Below, piece after piece: positions 16,633 to 25,621 of a stretch of 64,000 bases of DNA. The stretch's first letter is position 1. Each line of letters starts with the position of its first letter. The DNA is taken from assembly GCF_052119705.1 (NCBI RefSeq), contig NZ_JBGQOP010000002.1, positions 201,874 through 265,873 of the forward strand, in the 5' to 3' direction. Made by a program: the position numbers and the translations under genes. The notes below the pieces were generated by a model. That model saw only the letters and a list, made by a program, of their open reading frames with translations. It did not search any database and had not been told where the DNA came from. The stretch comes from Oceanimonas sp052119705 (GTDB lineage Bacteria > Pseudomonadota > Gammaproteobacteria > Enterobacterales > Aeromonadaceae).

Positions 16633-18331
16633 GATCAGTCGCACCGCCTACGCAGAAATGTTTGGCCCCACCACAGGTGACCGTATTCGCTTGGCCGATA
16701 CACAGCTTTGGATCCAAGTTGAGCATGATTACGCCCAGTATGGTGACGAAGTGACCTTTGGTGGCGGCAAGGTGATCCGCGATGGCATGGGCCAAAGCCA
16801 ACTTGGGGATGCGGATACCGTAGATACCGTGATCACCAATGTGGTGATTTTGGATCACTGGGGCATAGTCAAAGCCGATGTGGGCATTAAAGATGGTTTG
16901 ATTGTCGCCATCGGCAAGGCCGGTAATCCGGACATTCAAGAGGGCGTGACCATTAATTTGGGTGCCTGCAGCGAAGTGATTGCCGGTGAAGGAAAAATGC
17001 TCACCGCCGGTGGCGTAGACAGCCATATTCACTACATTTGTCCGCAACAAATTGAAGAGGCCATTTGCTCTGGCATTACCACCATGATTGGCGGCGGCAC
17101 GGGGCCGGCCACTGGCAGCAAGGCCACCACCTGCACGCCGGGTGCCTGGCATATTGCACGTATGTTGCAAGCCACGGATCAGTTGCCCATGAATTTTGGT
17201 TTTATGGGTAAGGGCAACGTAAGCGTGCCTGGGCCCTTGCGTGAACAGCTTGAAGCCGGCGCCATGGGGTTGAAGTTGCACGAAGACTGGGGCTCTACGC
17301 CCGCCGCCATCGATAACTGCTTGTCGGTCGCCGAAGAATTTGATGTGCAAATCGCCATTCATACCGACACCTTGAATGAGTCGGGATTTGTCGATGACAC
17401 CCTAGGCGCATTTAAAGGGCGCACCATTCACACCTATCACACCGAAGGGGCGGGCGGCGGCCATGCACCGGATATTTTAAAAGCCTGTAGCCTGCCCAAT
17501 GTGTTGCCCTCGTCCACCAATCCTACGCGCCCCTATACCATAAATACCGTAGACGAGCATCTGGATATGCTGATGGTCTGCCATCATCTTGACCCTAATA
17601 TTCCGGAAGACGTGGCTTTTGCCGACTCGCGTATTCGCAAAGAAACCATAGCCGCCGAAGATATTTTGCAAGACTTAGGCGTGATTTCGATGATCTCCTC
17701 CGACAGTCAGGCCATGGGCCGGGTGGGCGAAGTGGTGTGCCGCACTTGGCAAACGGCTCATAAAATGAAGACGCAGCGCGGCCTGTTACCAGAAGATGAA
17801 GCGCTAGGTTGTGATAACTTTCGCGCCAAACGCTATATCGCCAAATACACCATTAATCCGGCCATTGCTCATGGGATCAGCCATATGGTGGGCTCAATCG
17901 AAGTCGGTAAGCTGGCAGATCTCGTGTTGTGGGATCCGGCTTTCTTTGGCATTAAACCGGCCTTGATCTTAAAAGGTGGCAGCATTGCTTATGCCCCAAT
18001 GGGCGACATTAATGGCTCAATTCCTACGCCACAGCCGGTGCACTATCGACCCATGTTTGGCGCCCAAGGGCGCGCCGCCGCCGCCAGCAGTGTGACCTTT
18101 GTGAGTAAAGCGGCCTTGCAGCGCGATTTGAAGTCTCGCTTAGGCTTAACGCGGGACTTGGTGGCCTGTTTTAATACCCGCAGCGTGCAAAAACAAGACA
18201 TGATCCATAACGGTGCCACGCCAGAGCTAGAAGTAGATGCACAAACCTATGAGGTACGTTGCGATGGTGAACTCCTGACCTGTGAGCCCGCCGATGTGCT
18301 GCCGCTGGCGCAGTTATATATGTTGTTTTAA
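16625..18331 (+). CDS. ureC: urease alpha (catalytic) subunit
   Basis: A 568-residue UreC of normal length. The nickel centre is complete: 'GGVDSHIHYICPQQ' with two His ligands, the carbamylated Lys 217 in 'GLKLHEDWG', 'HTDTLNESGF', and 'TYHTEGAGGGHAPDI'. The flap 'MVCHHLD' has Cys 319 and catalytic His 320, the same numbering as the Klebsiella enzyme. 'SSDSQAMGRVGE' carries the Asp ligand. It should be active once UreDEFG load nickel. GGAGAG precedes the ATG inside ureB. Confidence 0.98.
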   Translation: MSKISRTAYAEMFGPTTGDRIRLADTQLWIQVEHDYAQYGDEVTFGGGKVIRDGMGQSQLGDADTVDTVITNVVILDHWGIVKADVGIKDGLIVAIGKAGNPDIQEGVTINLGACSEVIAGEGKMLTAGGVDSHIHYICPQQIEEAICSGITTMIGGGTGPATGSKATTCTPGAWHIARMLQATDQLPMNFGFMGKGNVSVPGPLREQLEAGAMGLKLHEDWGSTPAAIDNCLSVAEEFDVQIAIHTDTLNESGFVDDTLGAFKGRTIHTYHTEGAGGGHAPDILKACSLPNVLPSSTNPTRPYTINTVDEHLDMLMVCHHLDPNIPEDVAFADSRIRKETIAAEDILQDLGVISMISSDSQAMGRVGEVVCRTWQTAHKMKTQRGLLPEDEALGCDNFRAKRYIAKYTINPAIAHGISHMVGSIEVGKLADLVLWDPAFFGIKPALILKGGSIAYAPMGDINGSIPTPQPVHYRPMFGAQGRAAAASSVTFVSKAALQRDLKSRLGLTRDLVACFNTRSVQKQDMIHNGATPELEVDAQTYEVRCDGELLTCEPADVLPLAQLYMLF

Positions 18332-18398
18332 AACACATAGCATCCAGCGCCACGCTTAACTGACCGCTTACGGCGTTGAGCTTACCGCTATGTTTTAA
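18329..18398 (+). repeat. imperfect long-range inverted repeat between ureC and ureE
   Basis: TAAAACAcATAGC just after ureC pairs with GCTATGTTTTA before ureE across about 45 nt. It might fold in the mRNA and set the level of the accessory genes relative to ureABC. Confidence 0.4.
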
Positions 18399-18415
18399 AT
18401 GCCATGGAGATAAAA

Positions 18416-18982
18416 GTGTTAAAAATTATTCATTATTTAGGCCAAAGTTCAGGTCAAAATTCGGGCCAAAGTTTGGGGCAGAGCCCGCAGCTGGCCGCCG
18501 ATTCTGTGACGCTCGCCTTTGAACAGCGCCAAAAGGGTCGGTTTAAAACCGTGAGCGACCAAGGGCTTGAGCTTGGCGTATTTTTAGAGCGCGGCCAAGT
18601 GCTGGCTCAAGACGACCAATTACAAGCAGAAGACGGGCGTATTTTTACCGTTATTGCCAAGCCTGAAGCTGTGGTGACGGCACACGCCGACGACTGGCCA
18701 AGCTTTGCCCGTGCTTGCTATCACTTAGGCAACCGCCATGTGACCTTACAATTGGGCGAGCGCTGGCTGCGCTTTCAGCCGGATCATGTGCTGGAGCATT
18801 TAGCCGAGCATTTGGGCTTGCGCCTAGAAATAGGGGAGGCGCCATTTCATCCCGAATCCGGCGCCTACCACGGCGCTCATGCTCATGGTCATGACGATAG
18901 CCATGAGCACACAAGCAGCCATGAGCACAAAGAAAGCCACAAGCATGGCCACAGCCATGAGCCAGAACATGGACATAAATAG
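18416..18982 (+). CDS. ureE: urease accessory nickel metallochaperone UreE
   Basis: About 188 residues from a GTG at 18416, chosen because GGAGAT (18405-18410) lies 6 nt upstream; an ATG at 18404 overlaps that site. The N-terminal peptide-binding domain and the nickel-binding domain ('VTAHADDWPSFARACYHLGNRHVTLQLG', 'FQPDHVLEHLAEHLGL') are followed by a long His-rich tail (about 155-188) with more than ten His residues, a nickel store like that of Klebsiella UreE. An extra GQSSGQNSGQSLGQSP stretch near the N terminus is a short repeat insertion. The 3' end overlaps ureF. Confidence 0.93.
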   Translation: MLKIIHYLGQSSGQNSGQSLGQSPQLAADSVTLAFEQRQKGRFKTVSDQGLELGVFLERGQVLAQDDQLQAEDGRIFTVIAKPEAVVTAHADDWPSFARACYHLGNRHVTLQLGERWLRFQPDHVLEHLAEHLGLRLEIGEAPFHPESGAYHGAHAHGHDDSHEHTSSHEHKESHKHGHSHEPEHGHK

Positions 18983-19634
18983 TCAGCAACTGCTGGCGCT
19001 GCTGCACTTGTCCAGCCCAGCCTTACCGATAGGGGCTTTTGCCTATTCCAGTGGTCTTGAATCTGCCATCGAGCTGGGCTGGATAACCAATGAAGCCGAG
19101 CTGCAAAGCTGGCTAGATGGCATGCTGCAAGGCATGGCGCATTTGGATATTCCGGTGTTGCTGCGCTTGTGTGATGCGCGTGCGCAACAAGATGCCGAGC
19201 AAGGCCAGTACTGGAGTGATTTTTTACGCGCCAGTCGAGAAACCCATGAATTGCTGTTTGAAGACGAGCAGCAAGCGCTAGCACTATTGCGCTTACTCAA
19301 GGGCCAGCAGCTTGAGGTGTCGTCTTTGCCCAGTGAGCCTGCCTTTATGGCGGTATACAGCTTAGCCGCCGAGCATTGGGGCTTAAGCGCCTCTTGGGCC
19401 GCCTTGGGCTATATGTGGAGTTGGCTGGAAAATCAGCTGACGGTGGCCAGCAAGACCTTGCCGCTGGGGCAAACGGCGGCGCAGCGCTTATTGATTTTGT
19501 TAAAGCCGACCTTACAAGCGCACTTTACCCAGGCCGGTGAGCTTGCTGATGACCAGCTGGGTTGGAGCTTGCCGGGGCAAGTGCAGGCCAGTTGTCTGCA
19601 TGAAACACAGTATTCTCGCTTATTTCGGAGCTAA
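18969..19634 (+). CDS. ureF: urease accessory protein UreF
   Basis: About 221 residues from the ATG at 18969. An ATG at 18957 is also possible, and frames further upstream translate the His-tail coding region of ureE. Family features are 'LLHLSSPALPIGAFAYSSGLESAIELGWI' at the N terminus, 'RETHELLFEDEQQAL' and 'GQTAAQRLLILLKPTLQAH'. UreF works with UreD and UreG as the activation complex that gates GTP-dependent nickel delivery. It overlaps the ureE end by 14 bp. A heptamer repeat region separates it from ureG. Confidence 0.93.
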   Translation: MDINSQQLLALLHLSSPALPIGAFAYSSGLESAIELGWITNEAELQSWLDGMLQGMAHLDIPVLLRLCDARAQQDAEQGQYWSDFLRASRETHELLFEDEQQALALLRLLKGQQLEVSSLPSEPAFMAVYSLAAEHWGLSASWAALGYMWSWLENQLTVASKTLPLGQTAAQRLLILLKPTLQAHFTQAGELADDQLGWSLPGQVQASCLHETQYSRLFRS

Positions 19635-19637
19635 CTG

Positions 19638-19679
19638 GTGAATAGGGAATAGGGAATAGGGAACGGGGACTAGGGAATA
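19638..19679. repeat. heptamer array, six units (GGGAATA type)
   Basis: The units read gtgaata, gggaata, gggaata, gggaacg, gggacta, gggaata. The array starts 4 bp after the ureF stop and faces an inverted array at 19704-19735, inside the urease operon. Confidence 0.8.
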
Positions 19680-19703
19680 GTCATGATAGGTAAGCGCGAG
19701 CTT

Positions 19704-19735
19704 CTAATCACTAATCACCAGTCCCTAATCCCCTA
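19704..19735. repeat. heptamer array, inverted partner of 19638-19679
   Basis: The units read ctaatca, ctaatca, ccagtcc, ctaatcc, cctag. With its partner it could form a long imperfect hairpin in the ureF-ureG mRNA. Confidence 0.75.
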
Positions 19736-19796
19736 GCACCGAAGGGCACTATTTTTTAATCTTTCAGCGGTAATGACTAATTTTTTGGAGAAAATG

Positions 19797-20441
19797 ATGA
19801 CAACTCAATGTTTACGGGTGGGCGTAGGTGGCCCGGTAGGATCAGGCAAAACGGCCTTGTTACGTCAATTGTGCTTAGCCTTGCGTGAGCATTATGATCT
19901 GGCCGTGGTTACCAATGATATTTACACCGAAGAAGATGCCCAATTCTTATTGCAGAATGAGGCCTTAAGTGCAGACCGCATTATTGGTGTGGAAACTGGC
20001 GGTTGCCCCCATACCGCCATTCGCGAAGATGCGTCCATGAACTTGGCGGCCATCGATACCTTGCAAGCGCGTCATCCAGGTCTTGAGCTGGTGTTAGTGG
20101 AAAGCGGTGGCGATAATTTGTCAGCCACCTTTAGCCCTGAGTTGTCGGATCTCACCTTGTATGTGATTGATGTGTGCGCCGGTGATAAAATCCCACGCAA
20201 AGGCGGCCCTGGCATTACCAAGTCTGACTTGTTGATCATTAACAAAACCGAGTTAGCGCCCATGGTCAATGCCTCATTAGCCGTAATGGAGCGAGATTCA
20301 AAGCTGATGCGCGGCGAGCGGCCCTTTGTGTTTGCTAACTTAGTGCACGGCGATGGGGTGTTAGAAATCATTAAGTTTATTCAACGAGAAGGCATGCTTA
20401 AGCCGCTACCTGCGGATTTCTCAGTACCGATTGAGCAGTGA
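19797..20441 (+). CDS. ureG: urease accessory GTPase UreG
   Basis: About 214 residues from the ATG at 19797, 6 nt after GGAG; the ATGs at 19794 and 19773 are less well placed. It is a SIMIBI-class GTPase with P-loop 'GGPVGSGKTALL', 'TNDIYTEEDAQFL', the metal-binding 'ETGGCPHTAIRED', the Walker B-like 'LVESGGDNLSATFS' and the guanine-specific 'NKTEL'. GTP hydrolysis drives nickel insertion into UreC. The stop codon TGA (20439-20441) lies within a GTGAAGC heptamer array. Confidence 0.97.
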   Translation: MTTQCLRVGVGGPVGSGKTALLRQLCLALREHYDLAVVTNDIYTEEDAQFLLQNEALSADRIIGVETGGCPHTAIREDASMNLAAIDTLQARHPGLELVLVESGGDNLSATFSPELSDLTLYVIDVCAGDKIPRKGGPGITKSDLLIINKTELAPMVNASLAVMERDSKLMRGERPFVFANLVHGDGVLEIIKFIQREGMLKPLPADFSVPIEQ

Positions 20442-20465
20442 AGCGTGAAGAGGAAAGGGTGAAGC
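20438..20465. repeat. heptamer array, four units over the ureG stop
   Basis: The units read gtgaagc, gtgaaga, ggaaagg, gtgaagc. It faces an inverted array at 20530-20557 with 64 bp between. Confidence 0.78.
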
Positions 20466-20529
20466 GGACGACATAACATTTAAAACCTAAAGAATGGGTT
20501 TGCTTCTAACTCAGGCGGCTTGGGTGTCA

Positions 20530-20557
20530 CTTCCCCCTTTACGCTTCACCCCTTACC
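20530..20557. repeat. heptamer array, inverted partner of 20438-20465
   Basis: On the minus strand it reads gtaaggg, gtgaagc, gtaaagg, gggaag. It lies between ureG and the nickel permease gene. Confidence 0.75.
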
Positions 20558-20594
20558 GTATTTGTATAACCACACATCAACTTAAGGAATATTT

Positions 20595-21185
20595 ATGAGC
20601 TTACATAAAATTAGCCGCAGCTTACTGCTGGCATCATTGGCCTTGGCACCCACTGCGGCCTTTGCGCATCCTGGGCATGATACGTCAGGCATGTTATCTG
20701 GCCTGTTGCATCCCTTAATGGGCTGGGATCACTTACTGGCCATGGTGGCCGTGGGCATGTTGGCGGTGATGGGGCGCAGCAAGCCGGCTTGGCAGCTGCC
20801 ATTAGCTTTTGTCGGCTTTATGCTGGTCGGCGCCATGCTGGGCATTAACGGTGTGGCCATCGCTTTGGTTGAAACCGGTATTTTGCTGTCACTCGTGGTA
20901 TTGGGTGGTTTATTAGCTGTGGGTCGCGCCGGTTATCTGTCTGTGATGACGCTGTGTTGTGCCTTGTTTGGTATGCTGCACGGTAATGCGCACGGCATTG
21001 AATTACCCGCAGGCTCGGCTGCCAGCAGCTACATCAGTGGCTTTATCATGGCCACTATCGTGCTGCACGCAGTTGGCTACTTGCTGGCTAGCAAGTGTGC
21101 CGATAAGTGGCAATTTTTGGCATTAAGAGTGAGTGGTGTAGCGATCGCCGGCACCGGCTTAGTGGCCGTATTCAGCGCTGCTTAA
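20595..21185 (+). CDS. HupE/UreJ family nickel permease
   Basis: A 196-residue protein with a signal segment ending in 'AAFAHPGHDTSG' and about six membrane helices. The HupE/UreJ signature 'HPLMGWDHLLAMVAVGMLAV' (His and Asp in the first helix, nickel-binding in this family) and 'FGMLHGNAHGIELP' are clear. It would bring nickel into the cell for urease. AAGGAA lies before the ATG. It ends the urease region with a strong terminator, and the heptamer pair before it may decouple it from ureG. Confidence 0.92.
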   Translation: MSLHKISRSLLLASLALAPTAAFAHPGHDTSGMLSGLLHPLMGWDHLLAMVAVGMLAVMGRSKPAWQLPLAFVGFMLVGAMLGINGVAIALVETGILLSLVVLGGLLAVGRAGYLSVMTLCCALFGMLHGNAHGIELPAGSAASSYISGFIMATIVLHAVGYLLASKCADKWQFLALRVSGVAIAGTGLVAVFSAA

Positions 21186-21202
21186 TTCGGTCGCTTGATA
21201 CT

Positions 21203-21236
21203 AAAAATGCCCCGTCATGACGGGGCATTTTTGTTT
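21203..21236 (+). terminator. terminator of the urease/nickel region
   Basis: The stem AAATGCCCCGTC/GACGGGGCATTT (short loop) is followed by TTGTTTT, 18 bp after the permease stop. Confidence 0.88.
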
Positions 21237-21261
21237 TAGAAAAATTTTTCTACGCAGAACC

Positions 21262-21299
21262 GGCGAATACTCTCTGTATAGGCGAATACTCTCTGTATA
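21262..21299. repeat. perfect 19-bp tandem duplication
   Basis: GGCGAATACTCTCTGTATA occurs twice back to back between the two facing terminators. No coding role is seen. Confidence 0.85.
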
Positions 21300-21335
21300 A
21301 AATAAGCGCCGACTACAGCGCGGATTTTAACCCAT

Positions 21336-21362
21336 AAAAAACCCCGCGGTGGCGGGGTTTTA
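21336..21362 (-). terminator. terminator after asnS
   Basis: The stem AAACCCCGCC/GCGGGGTTTT with a short loop, followed by a T run in the minus-strand direction, 22 bp after the asnS stop. Confidence 0.85.
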
Positions 21363-21383
21363 GGCTCTCAAACAACAAACAGC

Positions 21384-22784
21384 TTAGAAGTCTGCGTGGC
21401 GCGGTGTGCGGGGGAAGGGGATCACATCGCGTACGTTGCCCATGCCGGTGACGTAAGCCACCAAACGCTCAAAGCCTAAGCCGAAGCCGGAGTGCGGCAC
21501 AGTGCCGTAGCGGCGCAGGTCGCGATACCAGCCGTAGTCGGCAGGGTTTAAGCCCATAGACACCATGCGCTCGTCCAGCACTTCCAGCACTTCTTCACGC
21601 TGGGAGCCACCGATGATCTCGCCAATGCCTGGTGCTAACACGTCCATGGCGGCCACGGTTTTGCCGTCGGCATTCAACTTCATGTAGAAAGACTTAATGT
21701 CTTTCGGGTAGTTTTTAACTACCACTGGTGCCTTAAAGTGCTCTTCGGCCAAGTAACGCTCGTGCTCAGAAGACAGGTCTATGCCCCATTCCACGGCGAA
21801 CTCAAACTTCTTGCCGCTGGCTTTTAAGATTTCGATGGCGTCGGTGTAATCCACTTGGGCGAAGTCTTTGGCCACGAAGTCTTGCAGGCGAGTGATGGCT
21901 TCTTTATCGACACGCTCGGCGAAGAAAGCCATGTCATCCATGCGCTCGCTCAACACCGCATTAAACACGTATTTCAGCATGTCTTCGGCCAAGTTGGCTA
22001 CGTCATTTAAGTCGGCAAAGGCCACTTCGGGCTCTATCATCCAAAATTCCGCCAAGTGACGGCTGGTGTTGGAGTTTTCGGCTCTAAAGGTCGGGCCAAA
22101 GGTATAGACCTTGCTCATGGCACAGGCATAAGCTTCGGCGTTGAGCTGGCCAGATACGGTTAAAAAGGTTTCTTTACCAAAGAAATCTTCATTAAAGTCG
22201 ACTTTGCCCTGCTCGGTACGCGGCAGGTTTTCCAGATCCAGCGTGGACACACGAAACATTTCACCGGCGCCTTCGCAATCGGAGGCGGTGATAAGCGGCG
22301 TGGCCACCCAAGCATAACCGTTTTCGTGGAAGAATCTGTGAATGGCTTGGCCCAAGCAGTTACGCACGCGAGTGACCGCACCCATCATATTGGTGCGTGG
22401 GCGCAGGTGCGCGTATTCACGTAAATATTCGATGGAGTGGCGCTTAGCGGCCATAGGGTAGCTATCCGGATCTTCAACCCAGCCGATCACCTTTACGTCT
22501 GTGGCTTGCAGTTCAAAGTCTTGGCCTTGGCCCTCAGAGGCAACCACAGTGCCGGTAACGACCACGGAGCAGCCCGTGGTTAGGCGCACCACTTCAGACT
22601 GATAATTCGCCACGTTATTAGGTACCACGGCTTGGACTGGATTAAAGCAGCTGCCATCGTGTACGGCCAAAAACGAAATGCCGGCTTTAGAATCGCGGCG
22701 GGTGCGGATCCACCCCTTAACGGTGACGGTGGTGCCAACCGGGTATTTACCCGCTAGCACATCAGAAATGGATGCGTGGCTCAT
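21384..22784 (-). CDS. asnS: asparagine--tRNA ligase
   Basis: A 466-residue class IIb aminoacyl-tRNA synthetase. The N-terminal OB-fold ('VTVKGWIRTRRDSKAGISFLAVHDGS') binds the anticodon. The catalytic part has motif 1 ('FHENGYAWVATPLITASDCEGAGEMFRVST'), motif 2 ('FGPTFRAENSNTSRHLAEFWMIEPE') and motif 3 ('GFGLGFERLV'). The length equals that of E. coli AsnRS. It makes Asn-tRNA(Asn) in the cytoplasm. It is a single gene with its own terminator, divergent from a small membrane protein. Confidence 0.98.
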   Translation of the reverse strand: MSHASISDVLAGKYPVGTTVTVKGWIRTRRDSKAGISFLAVHDGSCFNPVQAVVPNNVANYQSEVVRLTTGCSVVVTGTVVASEGQGQDFELQATDVKVIGWVEDPDSYPMAAKRHSIEYLREYAHLRPRTNMMGAVTRVRNCLGQAIHRFFHENGYAWVATPLITASDCEGAGEMFRVSTLDLENLPRTEQGKVDFNEDFFGKETFLTVSGQLNAEAYACAMSKVYTFGPTFRAENSNTSRHLAEFWMIEPEVAFADLNDVANLAEDMLKYVFNAVLSERMDDMAFFAERVDKEAITRLQDFVAKDFAQVDYTDAIEILKASGKKFEFAVEWGIDLSSEHERYLAEEHFKAPVVVKNYPKDIKSFYMKLNADGKTVAAMDVLAPGIGEIIGGSQREEVLEVLDERMVSMGLNPADYGWYRDLRRYGTVPHSGFGLGFERLVAYVTGMGNVRDVIPFPRTPRHADF

Positions 22785-22902
22785 GTAAAGGTGCTCTCCA
22801 GCGTTAACTTAATCGACAAGTGCCGATAGAATATAGATAAGGCAGCTAATGTTACCCGTGTACACTCAGGACTCAAGCAAAAAATTACCGCAGGAGGCTG
22901 AC

Positions 22903-23247
22903 ATGGCACCACGGCGTTTTGATTGGTTAAGTAAGCTACTAACCGTGATGACAGTGCTTGGTTGGAGCCTGTATGCACTGCTACTGGTTATTTTTCATTA
23001 CGGTCGGCCCGAGCAAAATTTTGGTTACCTCAAGCACTATGACGTCACTGTGCGTGCCGAATGGTTAAGCTTACCGCATTTTTGGTTTCATGCCGGTATT
23101 TGGGGCGCCTTAGGCTTAGCGGTGACCGCCTTTACCTTAGTCCATTTAAAAGGCAGCCGACATTTACAGATTTTAAAAATTTATCTGGTGCTATTAGGCG
23201 CGGCCGCCATCTTCACCTTATTACTGGCGACTTTTTCACCGCGTTAG
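22903..23247 (+). CDS. small conserved membrane protein, unknown function
   Basis: A 114-residue protein with three predicted membrane segments (about 14-33, 63-80 and 90-110) and a basic start, MAPRRFDWLSK. The ATG at 22903 is preceded by AGGAGG, an almost perfect ribosome site, so upstream in-frame starts are rejected. I do not recognise a named family. It is divergent from asnS and 92 bp before a diguanylate cyclase gene on the same strand. Confidence 0.75.
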   Translation: MAPRRFDWLSKLLTVMTVLGWSLYALLLVIFHYGRPEQNFGYLKHYDVTVRAEWLSLPHFWFHAGIWGALGLAVTAFTLVHLKGSRHLQILKIYLVLLGAAAIFTLLLATFSPR

Positions 23248-23339
23248 CGATAGGATAATAATATGCTAGCATGCGTGTTCACGCGTTTGCTGCATATCAC
23301 AGCGTTACAAATTTGAATTTACTTATTTTCGGATAATTT

Positions 23340-25361
23340 ATGAACGGCTTAATCTTTAAGCGCTTTTTGCTGCTACTTTGTTTGTTCTCAGCAATAGTGG
23401 TCGCCATTACTTACCCTTTGTATTTGCAATATCAGCAAGGGGTGAAAGAACGCCTGTTGGCCAATGAAGAAACTTCAGTGGTGGCCGCCAACCAAATGAT
23501 CCAGCAAGAAATGTACGAGCAGCTGCATGTGTTGGGCCTGCTGCATAATTCGGCGCGGTTAAAAGATTATGTTACCGGTAACACCGAAGAACAGCGCCAG
23601 CAGCTGGCATTATATTTTCAACAAGTCTCCTCCGCCTTTCATCGCTTTGATCAGATCCGTTTATTAGATAATGACGGGCAGGAATTAGTACGCGTCGAAC
23701 TCAAAAACGGCCACGGTGAGATAGTTTCGCAAAGCCAGCTACAGAATAAGTCTGATCGTTATTATTTTACCGAGGCAAAAGACTTAGCTCCAGATGAAGT
23801 ATTTGTTTCTCGCTTAGATTTAAATATGGAGCGCGGCGAAATTGAGCTGCCTCATAAGCCGATGCTGCGTTTCTCGGTGCCGGTATTCGATAATAATGAA
23901 GAGCGTGCCGGTGTCTTGGTATTAAATTATTTGGCTAAAAATATGCTCGGTAATTTTCGCAGCCAAATGCTGAGACGGGCCAATCAACAAGGCATGTTAT
24001 TGGATGATCAAGGTTATTGGTTGAGCAACCATGAACGCAGTAATGAGTGGGGGGCAGATTTAGGCAAGCCCGATCATACCTTCGCCATTATGTATCCAGA
24101 AGAATGGCCCACCATAGCGAGCACCGACTCAGGCATATTAGAAACGAAAGCCGGGATCTTTCGTTTTCAGACCGTGCAGCCCTTTGGATTTGCGACTAAC
24201 ATGCCCACCCACTTTATGGCTCAGCATGATGTGGTAGTGACACCACAGTCGGTAGCGAACACCCACTGGAAGTTGGTGATTTTTGTGCCTTATGATTTTA
24301 TACAAAAACGTTCATTTTTATATCAAACCATGGGTAAATCGCTGTTGAGCTTATTGGTACTGTTTTTAGTAGGGGCCGCCTTATTGACCGCTATCGTGAC
24401 CACCCAGCGTGACGCTCGGCGGCGCGAAGCACAGCGCCTGAATGAGGTGCTGCATGATCTTTACGACAATGCGCCTTGTGGTTATCACAGCTTGGACGAT
24501 CAAGGTTTAGTGATCCGTATTAATCAAACCGAATTGGACTGGCTGGGCTATCAGCGAGCAGAGGTCATCAATCAGCCCTTTAGTCATTTGTTAACCCCGG
24601 CCAGTCAAGCAGAGTTTCAGGCGTTTTTTTCACGTTTTACTCAGGGTATTCGTGGCGACAACCCAGTGTTAGAAATGCAGCGTAAAGATGGCAGCACCTT
24701 TTATATCTCTAACTCGGCAACCGTCTTAAAAGATAAACAAGGGCATTTTGCCGCAGCGCGCACCAGTGTATTTGATATCAGTGAGCGCATTGAGCTTGAG
24801 CAAAAATTAGAATTATTGGCCAACCGAGACGAGTTGACGGGCATCAGCAATAGACGCCACTTCTACGAGCGCGGCGAATTGGAGCTGAAACGCGGTTTGC
24901 GCTATCAGCAACCTTTGGCGGTGTTGATGTTGGATGCAGACCACTTTAAGACAGTGAACGACAATTACGGCCATGACGTGGGCGATTTAGTATTAAAATC
25001 CTTAGCGAACACCGTAAGCCACAACTTACGTGAAACCGATGTATTTGGCCGCATCGGAGGCGAAGAGTTCGCCATAGTGTTAACGCAAACTGCACAAGCC
25101 GTGGCGTTAGACGTAGCCGAGCGACTGCGCCATGAGCTGGAGCAAATTAGGGTGCCCGTGCAAACCCCAGCATTAAGTTCAGATGCGAGCGAACAAGCAA
25201 AATCTGAGCCGATGCGCATTACCGTGTCCATCGGCTTAGTCATGCTCAGTAACAGTGATCAACAACTGGACGATTTACTCAAAAAAGCCGACATAGCCCT
25301 CTATCAAGCCAAAGCCCAAGGCCGTAATAGAGTGGTGCAATATCAAGCTGTGGTCAGTTAA
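23340..25361 (+). CDS. membrane diguanylate cyclase with Cache-like, PAS and GGDEF domains
   Basis: A 673-residue protein. A membrane segment (about 8-27) is followed by a large periplasmic sensor region (about 30-330, Cache-like) and a second membrane segment (about 335-357). A PAS domain (about 370-480, 'CGYHSLDDQGLVIRINQTELDWLGY') leads to the GGDEF domain (about 495-670). The signature reads GGEEF at 573-577, an accepted active form. The RETD sequence five residues before it is a proper I-site, so product inhibition is expected. No EAL domain is present, so it should only make cyclic-di-GMP. The environmental signal is unknown. Confidence 0.92.
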   Translation: MNGLIFKRFLLLLCLFSAIVVAITYPLYLQYQQGVKERLLANEETSVVAANQMIQQEMYEQLHVLGLLHNSARLKDYVTGNTEEQRQQLALYFQQVSSAFHRFDQIRLLDNDGQELVRVELKNGHGEIVSQSQLQNKSDRYYFTEAKDLAPDEVFVSRLDLNMERGEIELPHKPMLRFSVPVFDNNEERAGVLVLNYLAKNMLGNFRSQMLRRANQQGMLLDDQGYWLSNHERSNEWGADLGKPDHTFAIMYPEEWPTIASTDSGILETKAGIFRFQTVQPFGFATNMPTHFMAQHDVVVTPQSVANTHWKLVIFVPYDFIQKRSFLYQTMGKSLLSLLVLFLVGAALLTAIVTTQRDARRREAQRLNEVLHDLYDNAPCGYHSLDDQGLVIRINQTELDWLGYQRAEVINQPFSHLLTPASQAEFQAFFSRFTQGIRGDNPVLEMQRKDGSTFYISNSATVLKDKQGHFAAARTSVFDISERIELEQKLELLANRDELTGISNRRHFYERGELELKRGLRYQQPLAVLMLDADHFKTVNDNYGHDVGDLVLKSLANTVSHNLRETDVFGRIGGEEFAIVLTQTAQAVALDVAERLRHELEQIRVPVQTPALSSDASEQAKSEPMRITVSIGLVMLSNSDQQLDDLLKKADIALYQAKAQGRNRVVQYQAVVS

Positions 25362-25382
25362 GCCGTCAGTGAAGTAACGAAT

Positions 25383-25415
25383 AAGCGCCGAGTGACCCTC
25401 AGCGCTTTTCTCTTT
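25383..25415 (+). terminator. terminator after the diguanylate cyclase gene
   Basis: The stem AAGCGCcGAG/CTCaGCGCTT with a 5-nt loop, followed by TTCTCTTTT, about 22 bp after the stop. Confidence 0.75.
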
Positions 25416-25621
25416 TATAGCCGCGCTAAGCGAGGAAGTTACCCTTACCAGCCGCTAAGCATTGTTTACGCTATCAATTAGGGCATCAGGCAGCGCGGCA
25501 TTTTTCATGGTTGCCCTTGAAATCGTCAGCCCCACCCCCATCTTTGAGCTATTAGCTAAGTCTAAGCTGTTAAACCCAGCATTCAACTCTTATGCATTCA
25601 ACCCAAGCGAGGAACATGTCG

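Noticed and set aside
16589..17362. 257-codon open frame antisense to ureC
   Set aside because: It mirrors the codon pattern of ureC and has no family resemblance or ribosome site I can support.
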